A DNA stretch of 45,184 nucleotides from Candidatus Allocopromorpha excrementigallinarum (GCA_018714925.1 DVMP01000136.1:1-45184), one strand, 5' to 3'; positions 1 to 8,669 are shown, counted from the first letter of the stretch. Translations and numbers: made by a program. Notes: a model not told the origin generated them from the letters alone.

Positions 1-7
1 AGACAGT

Positions 8-934
8 ATGCCTTTGATAATACCCAACGAGCTTCCGGCAGCGGAAGCTCTTCAGAGCGAAAATATATTTACCATGGACAGGGCCAGAGCGGTGAGTCAA
101 GACATAAGGCCCCTTAAAATAGTCATAGTGAACCTGATGCCCACAAAGATCGCTACAGAGACTCAGCTGGCAAGGGTTCTGGCCAACAGCCCTCTTCAGG
201 TGGAAATGACCCTTGTCACCATGGGCACCCATGAGTCGACCCATATAGACCAGAGTCATCTGGATTCCTTTTACAAGACCATAGACGAGATAAAGGATAT
301 GTATTTTGACGGCATGATACTTACAGGAGCTCCTGTAGAGCAGATGCCTTACGAGAAGGTGGATTACTGGAACGAGCTGTGCGAAATATTTGAATTCGCC
401 AAAACCCATGTTTACAGCAGCATGTTTATCTGCTGGGGAGCTCAGGCCGGCCTCTACTACCATTACGGTATAGACAAGCACCTTCTGCCGGAAAAGGTCT
501 TCGGTGTTTACGAGCATAAGGTAATAAGACCTCACAACCCTCTCGTAAGAGGCTTTGATGAGATTTTCTACGCCCCGCACTCAAGACATACGGAAATTTT
601 AAGAGAGGACGTGGAAAACCGTCCCGAGCTGAGAATTCTCGCTGATTCAAAGGAAGTGGGACCTCATATAATATCCACGGAAAACGGCAGACAGATATTT
701 GTTCTGGGCCATCAGGAATACGACAAGGGAACCCTGGCCGGAGAATACTTCCGCGATGTTGAACGGGGCCTGAAAATAGATGTTCCCAAAAACTACTTTA
801 AAAACGACGATCCTAAGGATGACATAATATTCAGATGGAGAAGCCATGCCAACCTGCTCTTCTCCAACTGGCTCAATTACTACGTATATCAGGATACTCC
901 TTACGATCTCAGAAAAATACCGGAAACGGAATAA
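8..934 (+). CDS. metA: Homoserine O-acetyltransferase (MetA family)
   Basis: Cytosolic enzyme that activates the hydroxyl of L-homoserine for methionine synthesis. The 308-residue length and the start MPLIIPNELPA are normal for the MetA/HTS family, so the gene appears complete although only 7 bases precede it. The catalytic Cys142 lies in MFICWGAQAG, and the C-terminal GHQEYD carries the family His and Glu. Residue 111 is Glu (TGAPVEQMPYEKVDYW). In this family Glu111 goes with acetyl-CoA use and Gly with succinyl-CoA use, so I infer the acetyl form although the family is often labelled succinyltransferase. Any upstream regulatory leader is outside the window. A hairpin terminator follows. Confidence 0.95.
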   Translation: MPLIIPNELPAAEALQSENIFTMDRARAVSQDIRPLKIVIVNLMPTKIATETQLARVLANSPLQVEMTLVTMGTHESTHIDQSHLDSFYKTIDEIKDMYFDGMILTGAPVEQMPYEKVDYWNELCEIFEFAKTHVYSSMFICWGAQAGLYYHYGIDKHLLPEKVFGVYEHKVIRPHNPLVRGFDEIFYAPHSRHTEILREDVENRPELRILADSKEVGPHIISTENGRQIFVLGHQEYDKGTLAGEYFRDVERGLKIDVPKNYFKNDDPKDDIIFRWRSHANLLFSNWLNYYVYQDTPYDLRKIPETE

Positions 935-1015
935 CGAAAATAAGCGTAGCTTTAAGGACGCGGCGGCGAAGAGAAAAGGTAATCCGGCCGCCGAGCAGAG
1001 CTTTTATTGCTGATT

Positions 1016-1060
1016 AAGCCGGGGTATGATCATTTCGATCAGTTCCCGGCTTTGTTCTTA
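1016..1060 (+). terminator. Terminator after metA, probably shared with the converging lipoprotein gene
   Basis: The 8-bp arms AAGCCGGG and CCCGGCTT (1016-1023 and 1045-1052) enclose a second small stem (TGATC/GATCA) and are followed by a T-rich stretch. It sits between converging genes, so it may act in both directions. Confidence 0.7.
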
Positions 1061-1085
1061 TAAGAAGGGGCGGTTTTTTTAAATT

Positions 1086-1583
1086 TTAGTTGACAGATCC
1101 TGAAGAAAAAGAAACCTGTACGTTCCCGTCTCCCAGAGCTTCTGCCAGCCCCTCGGGGTTTTCAATGCGGCCTATGGGCGTGTAGGAATAGGATGTGGTA
1201 AAGTCTTCATAAAAAAGCACAAGACAGTCGGAGCCGAAAATCATTATATCTCCCGCTCTTATGGATGAAGGTGTAACAGGCTCCCCGGTGAAGCCTCTGT
1301 CAAGGTAAAAGTATTTCTCATTTCCATTAAGCTCGCTCATATTAAGGGTGAGGGGAAGCATTTCCAGAAGCTCTCCGGCGGCGGCGTTTTCACAGAGTAC
1401 AGCGGAAAACTCCCTGCCGCCGGCTGTAACGGTTATTTCACCGGCGCTGGCGGAGGCCTCTCCGGAGCCCGCCTCTGAGGAAGATGCAGGCTCTTCTGGC
1501 TGCGGGGATGCATCCCGGTCTCTGCAGCCGGAGAGAGAAAGCAGCAGAACAAGAGAGCAGAAAGTCAGAAATATTCTTTTCAT
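1086..1583 (-). CDS. Putative lipoprotein of unknown function
   Basis: This 165-residue protein starts with MKRIFLTFCSLVLLLSLSGC, a lipoprotein signal peptide with lipobox LSGC, so it should be lipid-anchored on the outer face of the membrane. A Ser/Glu/Ala-rich linker follows, then a compact domain of about 110 residues that I do not recognise as a named family. The frame is open further upstream to 1673, but the start at 1583 has AAGGAAG in front and the only sensible signal peptide. It lies 11 bases after the SDR gene and is likely co-transcribed with it. Cyclophilin-like folds occur in similar small clostridial lipoproteins, but I cannot show that here. Confidence 0.75.
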   Translation of the reverse strand: MKRIFLTFCSLVLLLSLSGCRDRDASPQPEEPASSSEAGSGEASASAGEITVTAGGREFSAVLCENAAAGELLEMLPLTLNMSELNGNEKYFYLDRGFTGEPVTPSSIRAGDIMIFGSDCLVLFYEDFTTSYSYTPIGRIENPEGLAEALGDGNVQVSFSSGSVN

Positions 1584-1594
1584 TTCCGCTTCCT

Positions 1595-2365
1595 TTAGAG
1601 AAAGGCGCCGTTGCAGACCTGGAGCACCTGACCTCTTACGGCGCGGCCCATTTTGCTGGCAAGGTAAAGACACGCGTATGCCTGGTCAACAGGTTCGCAT
1701 TCAGGTCCCGGGAAGTATACGAAATGACCGCTGTACTTGAGCATTTCAGCGCCTCCCGGCTGCTCTCCCGCCTTGTTGGCAATGTGGGCGGGAGTTACCG
1801 TGGCTCCCGGAGCTATGGCGTTGCATCGTATATTTGTGTCCACAAGACGCATGGCAACGTTTTTCGTAAGAGTGTTGAGAGCGCCCTTGGTGGAGGTGTA
1901 GGTTGCTCCGCAAAAAGGTCTGGCGCCGTTTACGGAGGAAACATTTATTATAACGCCTTCATTTTGAGGCAGGAAGATCTTCAGAGCCTCTCTTATATAT
2001 CTCATGGGTCCTCCCAGATTGGTGTTCATTACGTACATCATCCACTGGTCATCGGTTTCGTCAATAAGCTTCTGTTCACCTATACCCGCGTTGTTTACCA
2101 GTATGTCGAGACGGCCGAATTCCTTTAACGCGGTTTCAAAGACCTTTTTAGTATCCTCTGTGGAGCATACATCGGCCACAACGCCCGCGGCCTTTTGACC
2201 CTTGGCCCTTATACCCTCCACAACCTTATCCAGCTTATCCTTTCCGCGGGCGGTGAGCACCACTGAGGCCCCTTCCTCAGCGAAAAGCTCGGCGATAGTC
2301 TGCCCCATTCCGTAGCTGGCTCCGGTTACTACAGCGACCTTTCCTTCGAGCATGTATTTTTCCAT
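1595..2365 (-). CDS. Short-chain dehydrogenase/reductase (SDR family)
   Basis: NAD(P)-dependent oxidoreductase of the classical SDR family, 256 residues. The cofactor motif TGASYGMGQ is near the N-terminus, NNAG is at about residue 90, the catalytic serine is in NVSSVNG, and the Tyr-Lys pair is in YTSTK. The C-terminal GQVLQVCNGAFL resembles the usual GxxxxVDGG ending but is altered. The substrate cannot be told: FabG-like, hydroxysteroid and sugar dehydrogenases share these motifs. The start at 2365 is preferred over an in-frame ATG 9 bases upstream because GGGAGG then sits 9 bases away. The direct repeat TTTATACTTC (2386-2395 and 2402-2411) lies in its upstream region and supplies TATAAA-like -10 boxes on this strand. 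Confidence 0.9.
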   Translation of the reverse strand: MEKYMLEGKVAVVTGASYGMGQTIAELFAEEGASVVLTARGKDKLDKVVEGIRAKGQKAAGVVADVCSTEDTKKVFETALKEFGRLDILVNNAGIGEQKLIDETDDQWMMYVMNTNLGGPMRYIREALKIFLPQNEGVIINVSSVNGARPFCGATYTSTKGALNTLTKNVAMRLVDTNIRCNAIAPGATVTPAHIANKAGEQPGGAEMLKYSGHFVYFPGPECEPVDQAYACLYLASKMGRAVRGQVLQVCNGAFL

Positions 2366-2491
2366 ACAGATCATCCTCCCTATCCTTTATACTTCATTCT
2401 GTTTATACTTCGTTTTCTGTAAGGACTTCAGGTCCTTTCATTTGTAAGTATATGACCGGAAGGATTAAATATCAAATACCTATATTAAAAG

Positions 2492-2520
2492 AAATCACAT
2501 GCCTTTAAAGCATGTGATTT
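2492..2520 (-). terminator. Perfect 11-bp hairpin, probable minus-strand terminator
   Basis: AAATCACATGC (2492-2502) pairs perfectly with GCATGTGATTT (2510-2520) around a 7-base loop. On the minus strand the stem is followed by CTTTTAAT, so it most likely ends transcription coming from the LysR gene and the repeat element before the SDR promoter. Confidence 0.55.
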
Positions 2521-2610
2521 ATGAAGTTAACCTGTAAGGGGTTAAAAGAAATCCTTACTGCAACATTGCAATTGTAAGGGCACATTGAAAACTTTTGCCT
2601 TCTTACCTGT

Positions 2611-2931
2611 GGATTTCTCCCTGTTTTTCATTATGGAACCGCCGCCAAGGGAGAAATTTCGGAAGCCTGCCCTTTTCTAAGAAGGAGTAGCAGCTCTTTT
2701 CTACCGCAACTATTCCGATAATTCGCTTTGCAGGGAGAAAAATATGGCGCGTTAAAGTGTTAAAGCGACATTTTTTACCATATACGCCATAAACCGGAAA
2801 AGTTTCTCCTTAAACGAGCTTCCATAATTCAAATAAGGGAGAAACCGCCTGCGAGAGCAGGTTATGTACCTTTATCAGTACAGGATTTCTCCCTGAGTAT
2901 GGTCCACATAATAAAAAGCAGGTAGAAATCC
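2611..2931. repeat. Inverted-repeat-rich non-coding element, copy A
   Basis: It fills most of the 632-base gap between the SDR and LysR genes and has no plausible reading frame. The motif TTTCTCCCT or its complement AGGGAGAAA occurs at 2614, 2648, 2732, 2803 (TTTCTCCTT), 2836, 2886 and, degenerate, 2920, in alternating orientation, so neighbours pair as hairpins. Positions 2611-2895 align base for base in length with copy B at 44896-45181. The ends 2611-2640 and 2900-2931 are imperfect terminal inverted repeats, and CTGT flanks both sides (2607-2610 and 2932-2935). It is either a structured RNA or a small mobile repeat; the transcribed strand is unknown. Confidence 0.75.
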
Positions 2932-2997
2932 CTGTGTGACCTATGTGTACCGCCTGTATGCCGCTGCATGAGACCTTTTCCGCCGCCTGCCTGTTTC

Positions 2998-3882
2998 TCA
3001 GGACCGAAGCAGCTCCTGAAGCCTCTGGAGAAATTTTTCCGCGGCCTTTGAAAGAGGTCTGTGCTTCTTCCAGGCCACATTGAGATGAACCTTAAGCGGC
3101 GGATCAAGGGGAATGAAACGCAGGTCCGTCCCCTCGGTGTTAATGAGGCCTTCCAGGCAGAGGGCGTGGCCAAGACCTTCCTCCACCATAAGGGAGGCGT
3201 TATAGATGAGATTATAGGTGGCCACAATGCTGAGACTTTGAAAATCACAGCCGCACCATCCGGAAAGCTCGTTAAAAACCATGGACTGACGGGAAGCTAT
3301 GAGAGGAAGCTCCTTAAGATCCTCCGCCTTAATAACCCTTTTCCGGGCCGGAGGGCTGTCCTTTACTGTCAGAAGCCCCCAGGAGTCCGTTACAGGCAGG
3401 TGAATATAATGGTACTTTTCAAGATTTACCGAGCCCACAAAAACACCTATGTCCAGAAGGCCGCTGTCAAGGCGCTCGGTTACATCGTCTCCGTTCCCGC
3501 TGTAAAGGTGAAAGCATACGTTAGGATGATCGCCACGCACCATCCCGGCGGCCTTTGCGATGAGACCTATGGCCTCCGTTTCGCCGCCGCCGATGAAGAC
3601 ATCTCCTCCCACAGCTTCGACAGAGGAGGAAAGCTCCGATTTTGTTTTGTCCGCCAGGGCTATAAGCTCCTCCGCCCGCCGGCGAAGGAGAGCGCCTTCC
3701 TCCGTTAAGGTGATTTTGTGGTTTTTTCTTCCTCTGTTCAGAAGGCGGACGCCCAGCTCCTCCTCAAGCTCCATAATCTGTCTGGAAAGAGTCGGCTGAG
3801 TTATGTGGAGAAAGTCAGCGGCTCCGGAAATGCTTTCCTCCCTCACCACTGCCAGAAAATAACGAAGAACCCTGAGGTCCAT
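2998..3882 (-). CDS. LysR-family transcriptional regulator
   Basis: This DNA-binding regulator has 294 residues, the normal length. The N-terminal winged helix-turn-helix (about residues 1-60) reads SISGAADFLHITQPTLSRQIMELEEELGVRLLNR, a typical LysR signature. Residues 90-290 form the ligand-binding domain, with no hint of the effector. GAGGTGAT stands before the ATG. The start is 4 bases after the stop of the MBL-fold hydrolase gene, so both are probably one transcript, and that hydrolase or its substrate may relate to the signal sensed. Only the family is certain. Confidence 0.92.
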   Translation of the reverse strand: MDLRVLRYFLAVVREESISGAADFLHITQPTLSRQIMELEEELGVRLLNRGRKNHKITLTEEGALLRRRAEELIALADKTKSELSSSVEAVGGDVFIGGGETEAIGLIAKAAGMVRGDHPNVCFHLYSGNGDDVTERLDSGLLDIGVFVGSVNLEKYHYIHLPVTDSWGLLTVKDSPPARKRVIKAEDLKELPLIASRQSMVFNELSGWCGCDFQSLSIVATYNLIYNASLMVEEGLGHALCLEGLINTEGTDLRFIPLDPPLKVHLNVAWKKHRPLSKAAEKFLQRLQELLRS

Positions 3883-3886
3883 CAGA

Positions 3887-4867
3887 TCACCTCTTTCTGT
3901 ATACTGTTATACCATCCGCGAGGCCCCTTTCCGCGAGACCGTGAGAAGCCAGATACTGAAGGTGGGCTACTGCCTCTCCCGTGGCAAACCACTTCTGAGG
4001 CTCCGGAAAATCCTCCCAGCTTTTGCATTTTATCTTCCAGGTCATAAGCTGAGCCATGGAATAGGCAGAAGTCCAGCTTTCATGGAGATTTTCAAGAACC
4101 TCTTTAAGCCGTCTGTCATGATGAGCCTTAAGCTGATCAATTCTTTTATACATATCCGGCACCGGGCTTCTGTGAGCCGTGAGAATGGTTTCCACCTTAA
4201 GGGCCGCCACCTTGTCCAGGCTTTTAAGGTAAAGCTCCAGAGGGTTTTCCATGGTCAGCTCAATACAGATGTTGGGGGTAATGTCTCCCAATATGTGGTC
4301 TCCTGAAATAAGCACCCTTTTATTTTCATCGTAAAGGCACATGTGCCCCGGAGTATGTCCCGGAGTCAGCACGGGGCGGAAGGAATATTCTCCCACATTC
4401 AGCACATCCTCTTCAGTGACGTATGTAAAGTCTATGATCTCCTCGTTGCTGTACTTTCTTCCCGGATGAATGTCCGTGTTCTTTCCGAATTTAGCCTTTG
4501 GGAATCCGTAGGAGACGAAAAGCTCATCCAGCTTTTCCCAGTATTCCTCTCCGGTCTCATAGTTTATAAGATCGCCGTCGATTTTTCCGGCGTATACCCT
4601 GGAGCCCTTGTCCCTCAGGTGGGCAATGAGCCCGCAGTGGTCGGAATGAAGATGGGTTATGAAAAGATCCGTATCCTCCATAACGGCTCCCGCATCCGCC
4701 AGGCCCTTTTCTATGGCCTCGAGACACTCAGGGCGGTTGAAGCCTGTGTCAATAAGAAGGTTTCTCCCTGAATCGCTCTTTATGAAATAAGAGTTGAGGC
4801 TCTTAAGAGGATTGTTGGGAAGGGGAATTACTATGCGATATATGTTTTTTATAACTTCCTGGGTCAT
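3887..4867 (-). CDS. MBL-fold metallo-hydrolase
   Basis: Binuclear-metal hydrolase of the metallo-beta-lactamase fold, 326 residues. The HxHxDH motif is THLHSDHCG, the next metal ligands are in GHTPGHMCLYD, and the bridging Asp is in SGDHILGD, so the active site looks intact. The last 100 residues form an extra helical region, as in glyoxalase II-like or lactonase-like members with a C-terminal extension. It lacks a signal peptide. AAGGAG precedes the start, and LysR follows after 4 bases. The substrate is unknown; a thioester or lactone hydrolase is the general expectation. Confidence 0.9.
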   Translation of the reverse strand: MTQEVIKNIYRIVIPLPNNPLKSLNSYFIKSDSGRNLLIDTGFNRPECLEAIEKGLADAGAVMEDTDLFITHLHSDHCGLIAHLRDKGSRVYAGKIDGDLINYETGEEYWEKLDELFVSYGFPKAKFGKNTDIHPGRKYSNEEIIDFTYVTEEDVLNVGEYSFRPVLTPGHTPGHMCLYDENKRVLISGDHILGDITPNICIELTMENPLELYLKSLDKVAALKVETILTAHRSPVPDMYKRIDQLKAHHDRRLKEVLENLHESWTSAYSMAQLMTWKIKCKSWEDFPEPQKWFATGEAVAHLQYLASHGLAERGLADGITVYRKR

Positions 4868-4894
4868 GATTTTCTCCTTTGTTTTTTATTTCTT

Positions 4895-4923
4895 AAGATA
4901 TACTATTTTCAAAAGGATTTCAA
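4895..4923 (-). promoter_or_regulatory. Candidate promoter for the MBL hydrolase-LysR operon
   Basis: On the minus strand TTGAAA (4918-4923) is followed after 17 bases by TATCTT (4895-4900), about 30 bases ahead of the start codon. The -10 box matches only 4 of 6 bases. Confidence 0.4.
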
Positions 4924-4952
4924 GGGATATGGTTGTTTTAAAGGTATGGATA

Positions 4953-4981
4953 TTGATTCTCCGTTATGTTAGAATTATCCT
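4953..4981 (+). promoter_or_regulatory. Candidate promoter for fbp
   Basis: TTGATT (4953-4958), a 17-base spacer and TATCCT (4976-4981) lie about 45 bases ahead of the preferred TTG start. It is a moderate match only, chosen by position and spacing. Confidence 0.35.
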
Positions 4982-5026
4982 GCTGATACTTCTTTTAAAT
5001 ATAAATGAGAAATGGAGGAAAAAACA

Positions 5027-6973
5027 TTGGTTGACCAACATTTACTTAAACATTTGTCAAAAAAGTACCCCAATGTAAAGGCGGCTACCGAGGAAATCGT
5101 AAATTTAAGCGCTATTCTCTCGCTGCCAAAGGGAACAGAATACTTTCTCAGCGACCTTCACGGAGAACACGAGGCCTTTGTGCATATGCTTAAGAGCGCT
5201 TCAGGAGTTATAAAATCCAAGATAGACGAAATCTTCGGGCCGGATCTTACAAGGGAAGAAAGAGAAGAGCTGGCCGCCCTTGTATATAACGCGGAAGCCG
5301 AGATAAAAAGAAGAAAGAAAAGCGAAGCGGATTTTGACAAGTGGTGCAAGGAATCCATCCTGAGACTTGTCCTCATATGCAAGTCCGTTTCCACAAAGTA
5401 CACCCGCTCAAAGGTGAGAAAAAGACTTCCAAAGGAGTACGCCTACATAATGGATGAACTGCTCCACACAGAAGACGAAGCCAACAAGGGGAATTATTAC
5501 TCACAGATCATAAACACTATAGTCGACTGCGGCGTTGCCGAGGATTTTATAAAGGAATTCACCGAAACCATAAGCAATCTGGCTGTGGACAAGCTTCATA
5601 TAATAGGAGACATATGGGACAGAGGAGCCCATCCCGACCAGATAATGGACTTCCTCATGAAATTTCACGACGTTGATTTTCAGTGGGGAAACCACGACAT
5701 CGTCTGGATGGGAGCGGCCACGGGAAACTGGGCCTGCATTACCAACGTTCTGAGAATGAACATAAGCTACAACAACTTCGATATGCTGGAAATCGGCTAC
5801 GGAATCAACTTAAGACCCCTGGCCATTATGGCCGAAAAAATATACGGCGACGACCCCTGCGAGTTTTTCAAGCCGAAGAAAATAGAGGAAAACAAGTTCG
5901 ATCCCGTTGAGGAGGGACTGGCCGCCAGGATGAACAAGGCTATAGCCATATGTCAGTTTAAGGTGGAGGGCCAGAGAATAATGGCTCATCCGGAATATAA
6001 CCTGGAGCACAGGCTTCTCCTGGATAAAATAGACTACCAAAAGGGAACGGTCAGACTGAGAGACGGTGTATATCCTCTGAGGGACACCAATTTCCCTACC
6101 ATAGATCCCCAGGATCCGTACCGCCTCACTGAAGACGAGACCCAGGTTCTCAATGCCCTTGAAGCCTCGTTTATTCAGAGCGAAAAGCTCCAGGAGCACA
6201 TAAGATTCATATACAGCCACGGAGCCCTCTACACAAGAGCCAACGGAAACCTCCTCTACCACGGATGCATCCCCATGGATGAGGAGGGAAACTTCGAAAG
6301 ATGCACCATTAACGGAGTCACCACCTCGGGAAAGGACTACATGGATTACCTGGACAGGGAAGTGAGAAAGGCATATTACAATCCTGAGGAATCCCTGGAG
6401 ACGGGACACTCAGGGGACCTTATGTGGTACCTGTGGCTGGGAAGCAAGTCGCCGCTGTTCGGAAAGGATCAGATGACCACCTTTGAAAGATGCTTTGTGG
6501 CCGACAAAGCCACTCACAAGGAATACACGGTGCCTTATTACAGGCTCATAAACAGAAAGGACATCTGCGAAAAGATCCTTAAGGAGTTCGGACTTGATCC
6601 TGAAAACGCCGTAATATTAAACGGCCACGTTCCCGTAAAGATAAAGGATGGAGAAAGCCCTGTCAAGGGAGACGGAAAGCTGTTTATAATAGACGGAGGC
6701 ATGTCCAAGGCCTACCAGAAGCAGACGGGAATAGCGGGATATACCTTTATATTCAATTCCAGGTTTATGGCTCTTTCGGAGCATAAGCCCTACAGTCCCC
6801 TCCAGCCTGACGGAACCCAGGTATTCCATTCTCCTGTAATCCGTACAGTCAGAACTCTCAAGAAGAGAATGCTGGTGAGAGACACGGACATAGGAGACGA
6901 GCTGGAAACGGAGGTGCAGGAGCTGAAAGCCCTTGTAAGAGCCTACAGAACAGGCCGTATTAAGGAAAAATAA
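5027..6973 (+). CDS. fbp: Fructose-1,6-bisphosphatase, class III
   Basis: Gluconeogenic phosphatase that converts fructose 1,6-bisphosphate to fructose 6-phosphate in the cytosol. Class III enzymes are the large Firmicute type with a calcineurin-like metallophosphatase core, and the 648 residues fit. Metal-binding blocks are visible: SDLHGEHEAF, GDIWDRGAHPD, WGNHDIVWMGA, then NGHVPVK and DGGMSKAYQ. I chose TTG at 5027 because GGAGG lies 8 bases upstream. An in-frame ATG at 5012 overlaps that GGAGG and has no ribosome binding site of its own. azlC follows after 29 bases and may be co-transcribed. Confidence 0.95.
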   Translation: MVDQHLLKHLSKKYPNVKAATEEIVNLSAILSLPKGTEYFLSDLHGEHEAFVHMLKSASGVIKSKIDEIFGPDLTREEREELAALVYNAEAEIKRRKKSEADFDKWCKESILRLVLICKSVSTKYTRSKVRKRLPKEYAYIMDELLHTEDEANKGNYYSQIINTIVDCGVAEDFIKEFTETISNLAVDKLHIIGDIWDRGAHPDQIMDFLMKFHDVDFQWGNHDIVWMGAATGNWACITNVLRMNISYNNFDMLEIGYGINLRPLAIMAEKIYGDDPCEFFKPKKIEENKFDPVEEGLAARMNKAIAICQFKVEGQRIMAHPEYNLEHRLLLDKIDYQKGTVRLRDGVYPLRDTNFPTIDPQDPYRLTEDETQVLNALEASFIQSEKLQEHIRFIYSHGALYTRANGNLLYHGCIPMDEEGNFERCTINGVTTSGKDYMDYLDREVRKAYYNPEESLETGHSGDLMWYLWLGSKSPLFGKDQMTTFERCFVADKATHKEYTVPYYRLINRKDICEKILKEFGLDPENAVILNGHVPVKIKDGESPVKGDGKLFIIDGGMSKAYQKQTGIAGYTFIFNSRFMALSEHKPYSPLQPDGTQVFHSPVIRTVRTLKKRMLVRDTDIGDELETEVQELKALVRAYRTGRIKEK

Positions 6974-7002
6974 GGAAAGGCGCGGCATGTGAGAATCGTA
7001 AT

Positions 7003-7752
7003 ATGAGAAACAGAAGACATAAAGAAAAATCTTCAGCGAGGGAAAAACACATCAGAGCCCTGAAGGCAGCCTTTCCTTATACGGTGCCCATATTTGCCGG
7101 GTTCTGGTTTCTGGGTCTTACCTACGGCATATACATGAACGTGTCGGGCTTCAGCTTCATCTACCCCATGCTCATGAGCCTGACCATATTCGCCGGGTCT
7201 GTGGAGTTTGTAACCGTAAACCTCCTTCTTGGAGCCTTTAATCCTCTGCAGGCCCTTGCCATGGCTCTTATGATAAACGCCCGGCACCTTTTTTACGGCG
7301 TATCAATGCTGGAAAGGTTCAGAGACACGGGAAAAAAGAAGCCCTACCTTATTTTCGGAATGTGCGACGAGACCTTTTCCATAAACTACACGGCTTCTGT
7401 TCCCCGGGGAGTTGACAGAAGCTGCTTTATGCTCTGGGTAACAGCCCTCAATCATTTTTACTGGGTGTCCGGCTCCACGCTGGGAGGAATATTCGGATCA
7501 TTTATAACCTTTGAAACAAAAGGGCTGTCATTTGTAATGACAGCCATGTTTGTGGTTATCTTTATGGAAAACTGGCTTAAGGAAAAAAATCACACCGGCT
7601 CCCTGGCAGGTCTGGGCCTGTCACTTCTCTGTCTGGCCGCCTTTGGCGCCGATGATTTTATGCTTCCGTCTATGGCCGCTATACTGGGAGTGGCGCTCCT
7701 TTTAAGAAAACGCCTTGAGCCGGCACTTGAGAAAGAAGGTGATGACCTGTGA
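7003..7752 (+). CDS. azlC: AzlC-family branched-chain amino acid exporter, large subunit
   Basis: Integral membrane permease of 249 residues, the large subunit of the AzlCD exporter for branched-chain amino acids and analogues. The family signature region reads [16 protein letters not shown] near the N-terminus, followed by several hydrophobic helices ([30 protein letters not shown]). The start codon has only a poor ribosome binding site (an AAAGG more than 20 bases away), so expression may lean on translation from fbp. Its stop overlaps the azlD start, the usual coupling for the two subunits. Confidence 0.92.
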   Translation: MRNRRHKEKSSAREKHIRALKAAFPYTVPIFAGFWFLGLTYGIYMNVSGFSFIYPMLMSLTIFAGSVEFVTVNLLLGAFNPLQALAMALMINARHLFYGVSMLERFRDTGKKKPYLIFGMCDETFSINYTASVPRGVDRSCFMLWVTALNHFYWVSGSTLGGIFGSFITFETKGLSFVMTAMFVVIFMENWLKEKNHTGSLAGLGLSLLCLAAFGADDFMLPSMAAILGVALLLRKRLEPALEKEGDDL

Positions 7753-8078
7753 CTGTATCTCAGCAGATCATTACGGTTCTTCTTGTAGTTGCCGGAACCA
7801 TGATAACGAGATTTCTGCCCTTTATAATATTCCCATCGGGAAAGCCCGTTCCGGGATGGGCCGAATACCTGGGCAAGGTGCTGCCCTCCGCTGTATTCGG
7901 CCTTCTGGTTATCTACTGTCTCAGAGATGTTGAGATATTTTCAGGCAGTCACGGAATTCCCGAGCTTATATCCATAGGCATTGTGGCGGCCCTTCACCTG
8001 TGGAAGCGGCAGATGATCCTTTCCGTAGCCGGAGGGACCATATGCTATATGGTTCTTGTTCAGACCGTGTTTCTGTAA
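7749..8078 (+). CDS. azlD: AzlD-family small membrane subunit
   Basis: This 109-residue membrane protein has about four hydrophobic segments ([30 protein letters not shown] and others), as expected for the AzlD partner of AzlC. The motif TRFLPFIIF is typical. It starts with GTG, overlapping the azlC stop by four bases, so the two are translationally coupled. It ends 4 bases before the converging zinc-ribbon gene. Confidence 0.9.
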   Translation: MTVSQQIITVLLVVAGTMITRFLPFIIFPSGKPVPGWAEYLGKVLPSAVFGLLVIYCLRDVEIFSGSHGIPELISIGIVAALHLWKRQMILSVAGGTICYMVLVQTVFL

Positions 8079-8082
8079 TCCC

Positions 8083-8598
8083 CTATTCAGCGGCGCCGGA
8101 AGGCTGACCGGTGGATTCAGTCTGCTCAGACTCATCAGAGCCTGAGTCCGGGATAGCCTCAGTTTCCTCCTGGGGAGCCTCCGTATACTCCTCCTCCTGA
8201 ACCTGCTGAGTTTGTGCCGGCTGAGAACCGCTGCCCCTGTCCTCTTTATAGATGAAGAAATAATAGTAGGCCGCCGCTGCCAGCATTGCCAGTATAAGCA
8301 GAGTCACTATAACGGAGATAAACACCGTTCCGGCGCTGCTTTTTTTCCTGTTTTTGCGTACAATCTTTTTTCCGCCGGAGACACGGGGTCTTTTAGGGAC
8401 GGAGCCCCTTTTCCGTCCTGATTTTCCGCCGCCTTTTTCTGAAGCGGCTCTGTTTCTCTGCCTCATGTATTCATCGTATTCCCGATCGCGGTCGTCAGCC
8501 GTCTCGCCGGGCTTCGGCACAGGCCAGCCGCAGCCGGGACATTTATCCGCGTACTGTGATATTTCACGTCCGCATTCGGGACACTTTATAAGCGCCAT
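8083..8598 (-). CDS. Zinc-ribbon membrane protein of unknown function
   Basis: The 171 residues begin MALIKCPECGREISQYADKCPGCGWPVP, a CxxC...CxxC zinc ribbon. A basic linker (KGGGKSGRKRGSVPKRPRVSGGKK) follows, then one membrane helix at about residues 89-112 (VFISVIVTLLILAMLAAAAYYYFF), then an acidic Glu/Thr/Gln-rich tail. The topology is probably zinc ribbon inside and acidic tail outside. The start at 8598 has GAGGTG 6 bases upstream; an in-frame GTG at 8607 overlaps that site and is rejected. Such zinc-ribbon plus single-helix proteins are common in Clostridia and uncharacterised. Confidence 0.8.
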   Translation of the reverse strand: MALIKCPECGREISQYADKCPGCGWPVPKPGETADDRDREYDEYMRQRNRAASEKGGGKSGRKRGSVPKRPRVSGGKKIVRKNRKKSSAGTVFISVIVTLLILAMLAAAAYYYFFIYKEDRGSGSQPAQTQQVQEEEYTEAPQEETEAIPDSGSDESEQTESTGQPSGAAE

Positions 8599-8669
8599 TA
8601 TTATCACCTCTTTGCTTTCTTTTGATACAGCTTATAACAGCTTTGTGAAAGGCCGGTAAAATTTAAGGA

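Noticed and set aside
2611..2931. CRISPR array interpretation of the repeated TTTCTCCCT motifs
   Set aside because: Motifs alternate in orientation, spacing is irregular (about 34 to 84 bases), the repeat unit is too short and no cas gene is near.
5012..5026. ATG at 5012 as start of fbp
   Set aside because: It has no ribosome binding site and overlaps the GGAGG that serves the TTG at 5027.
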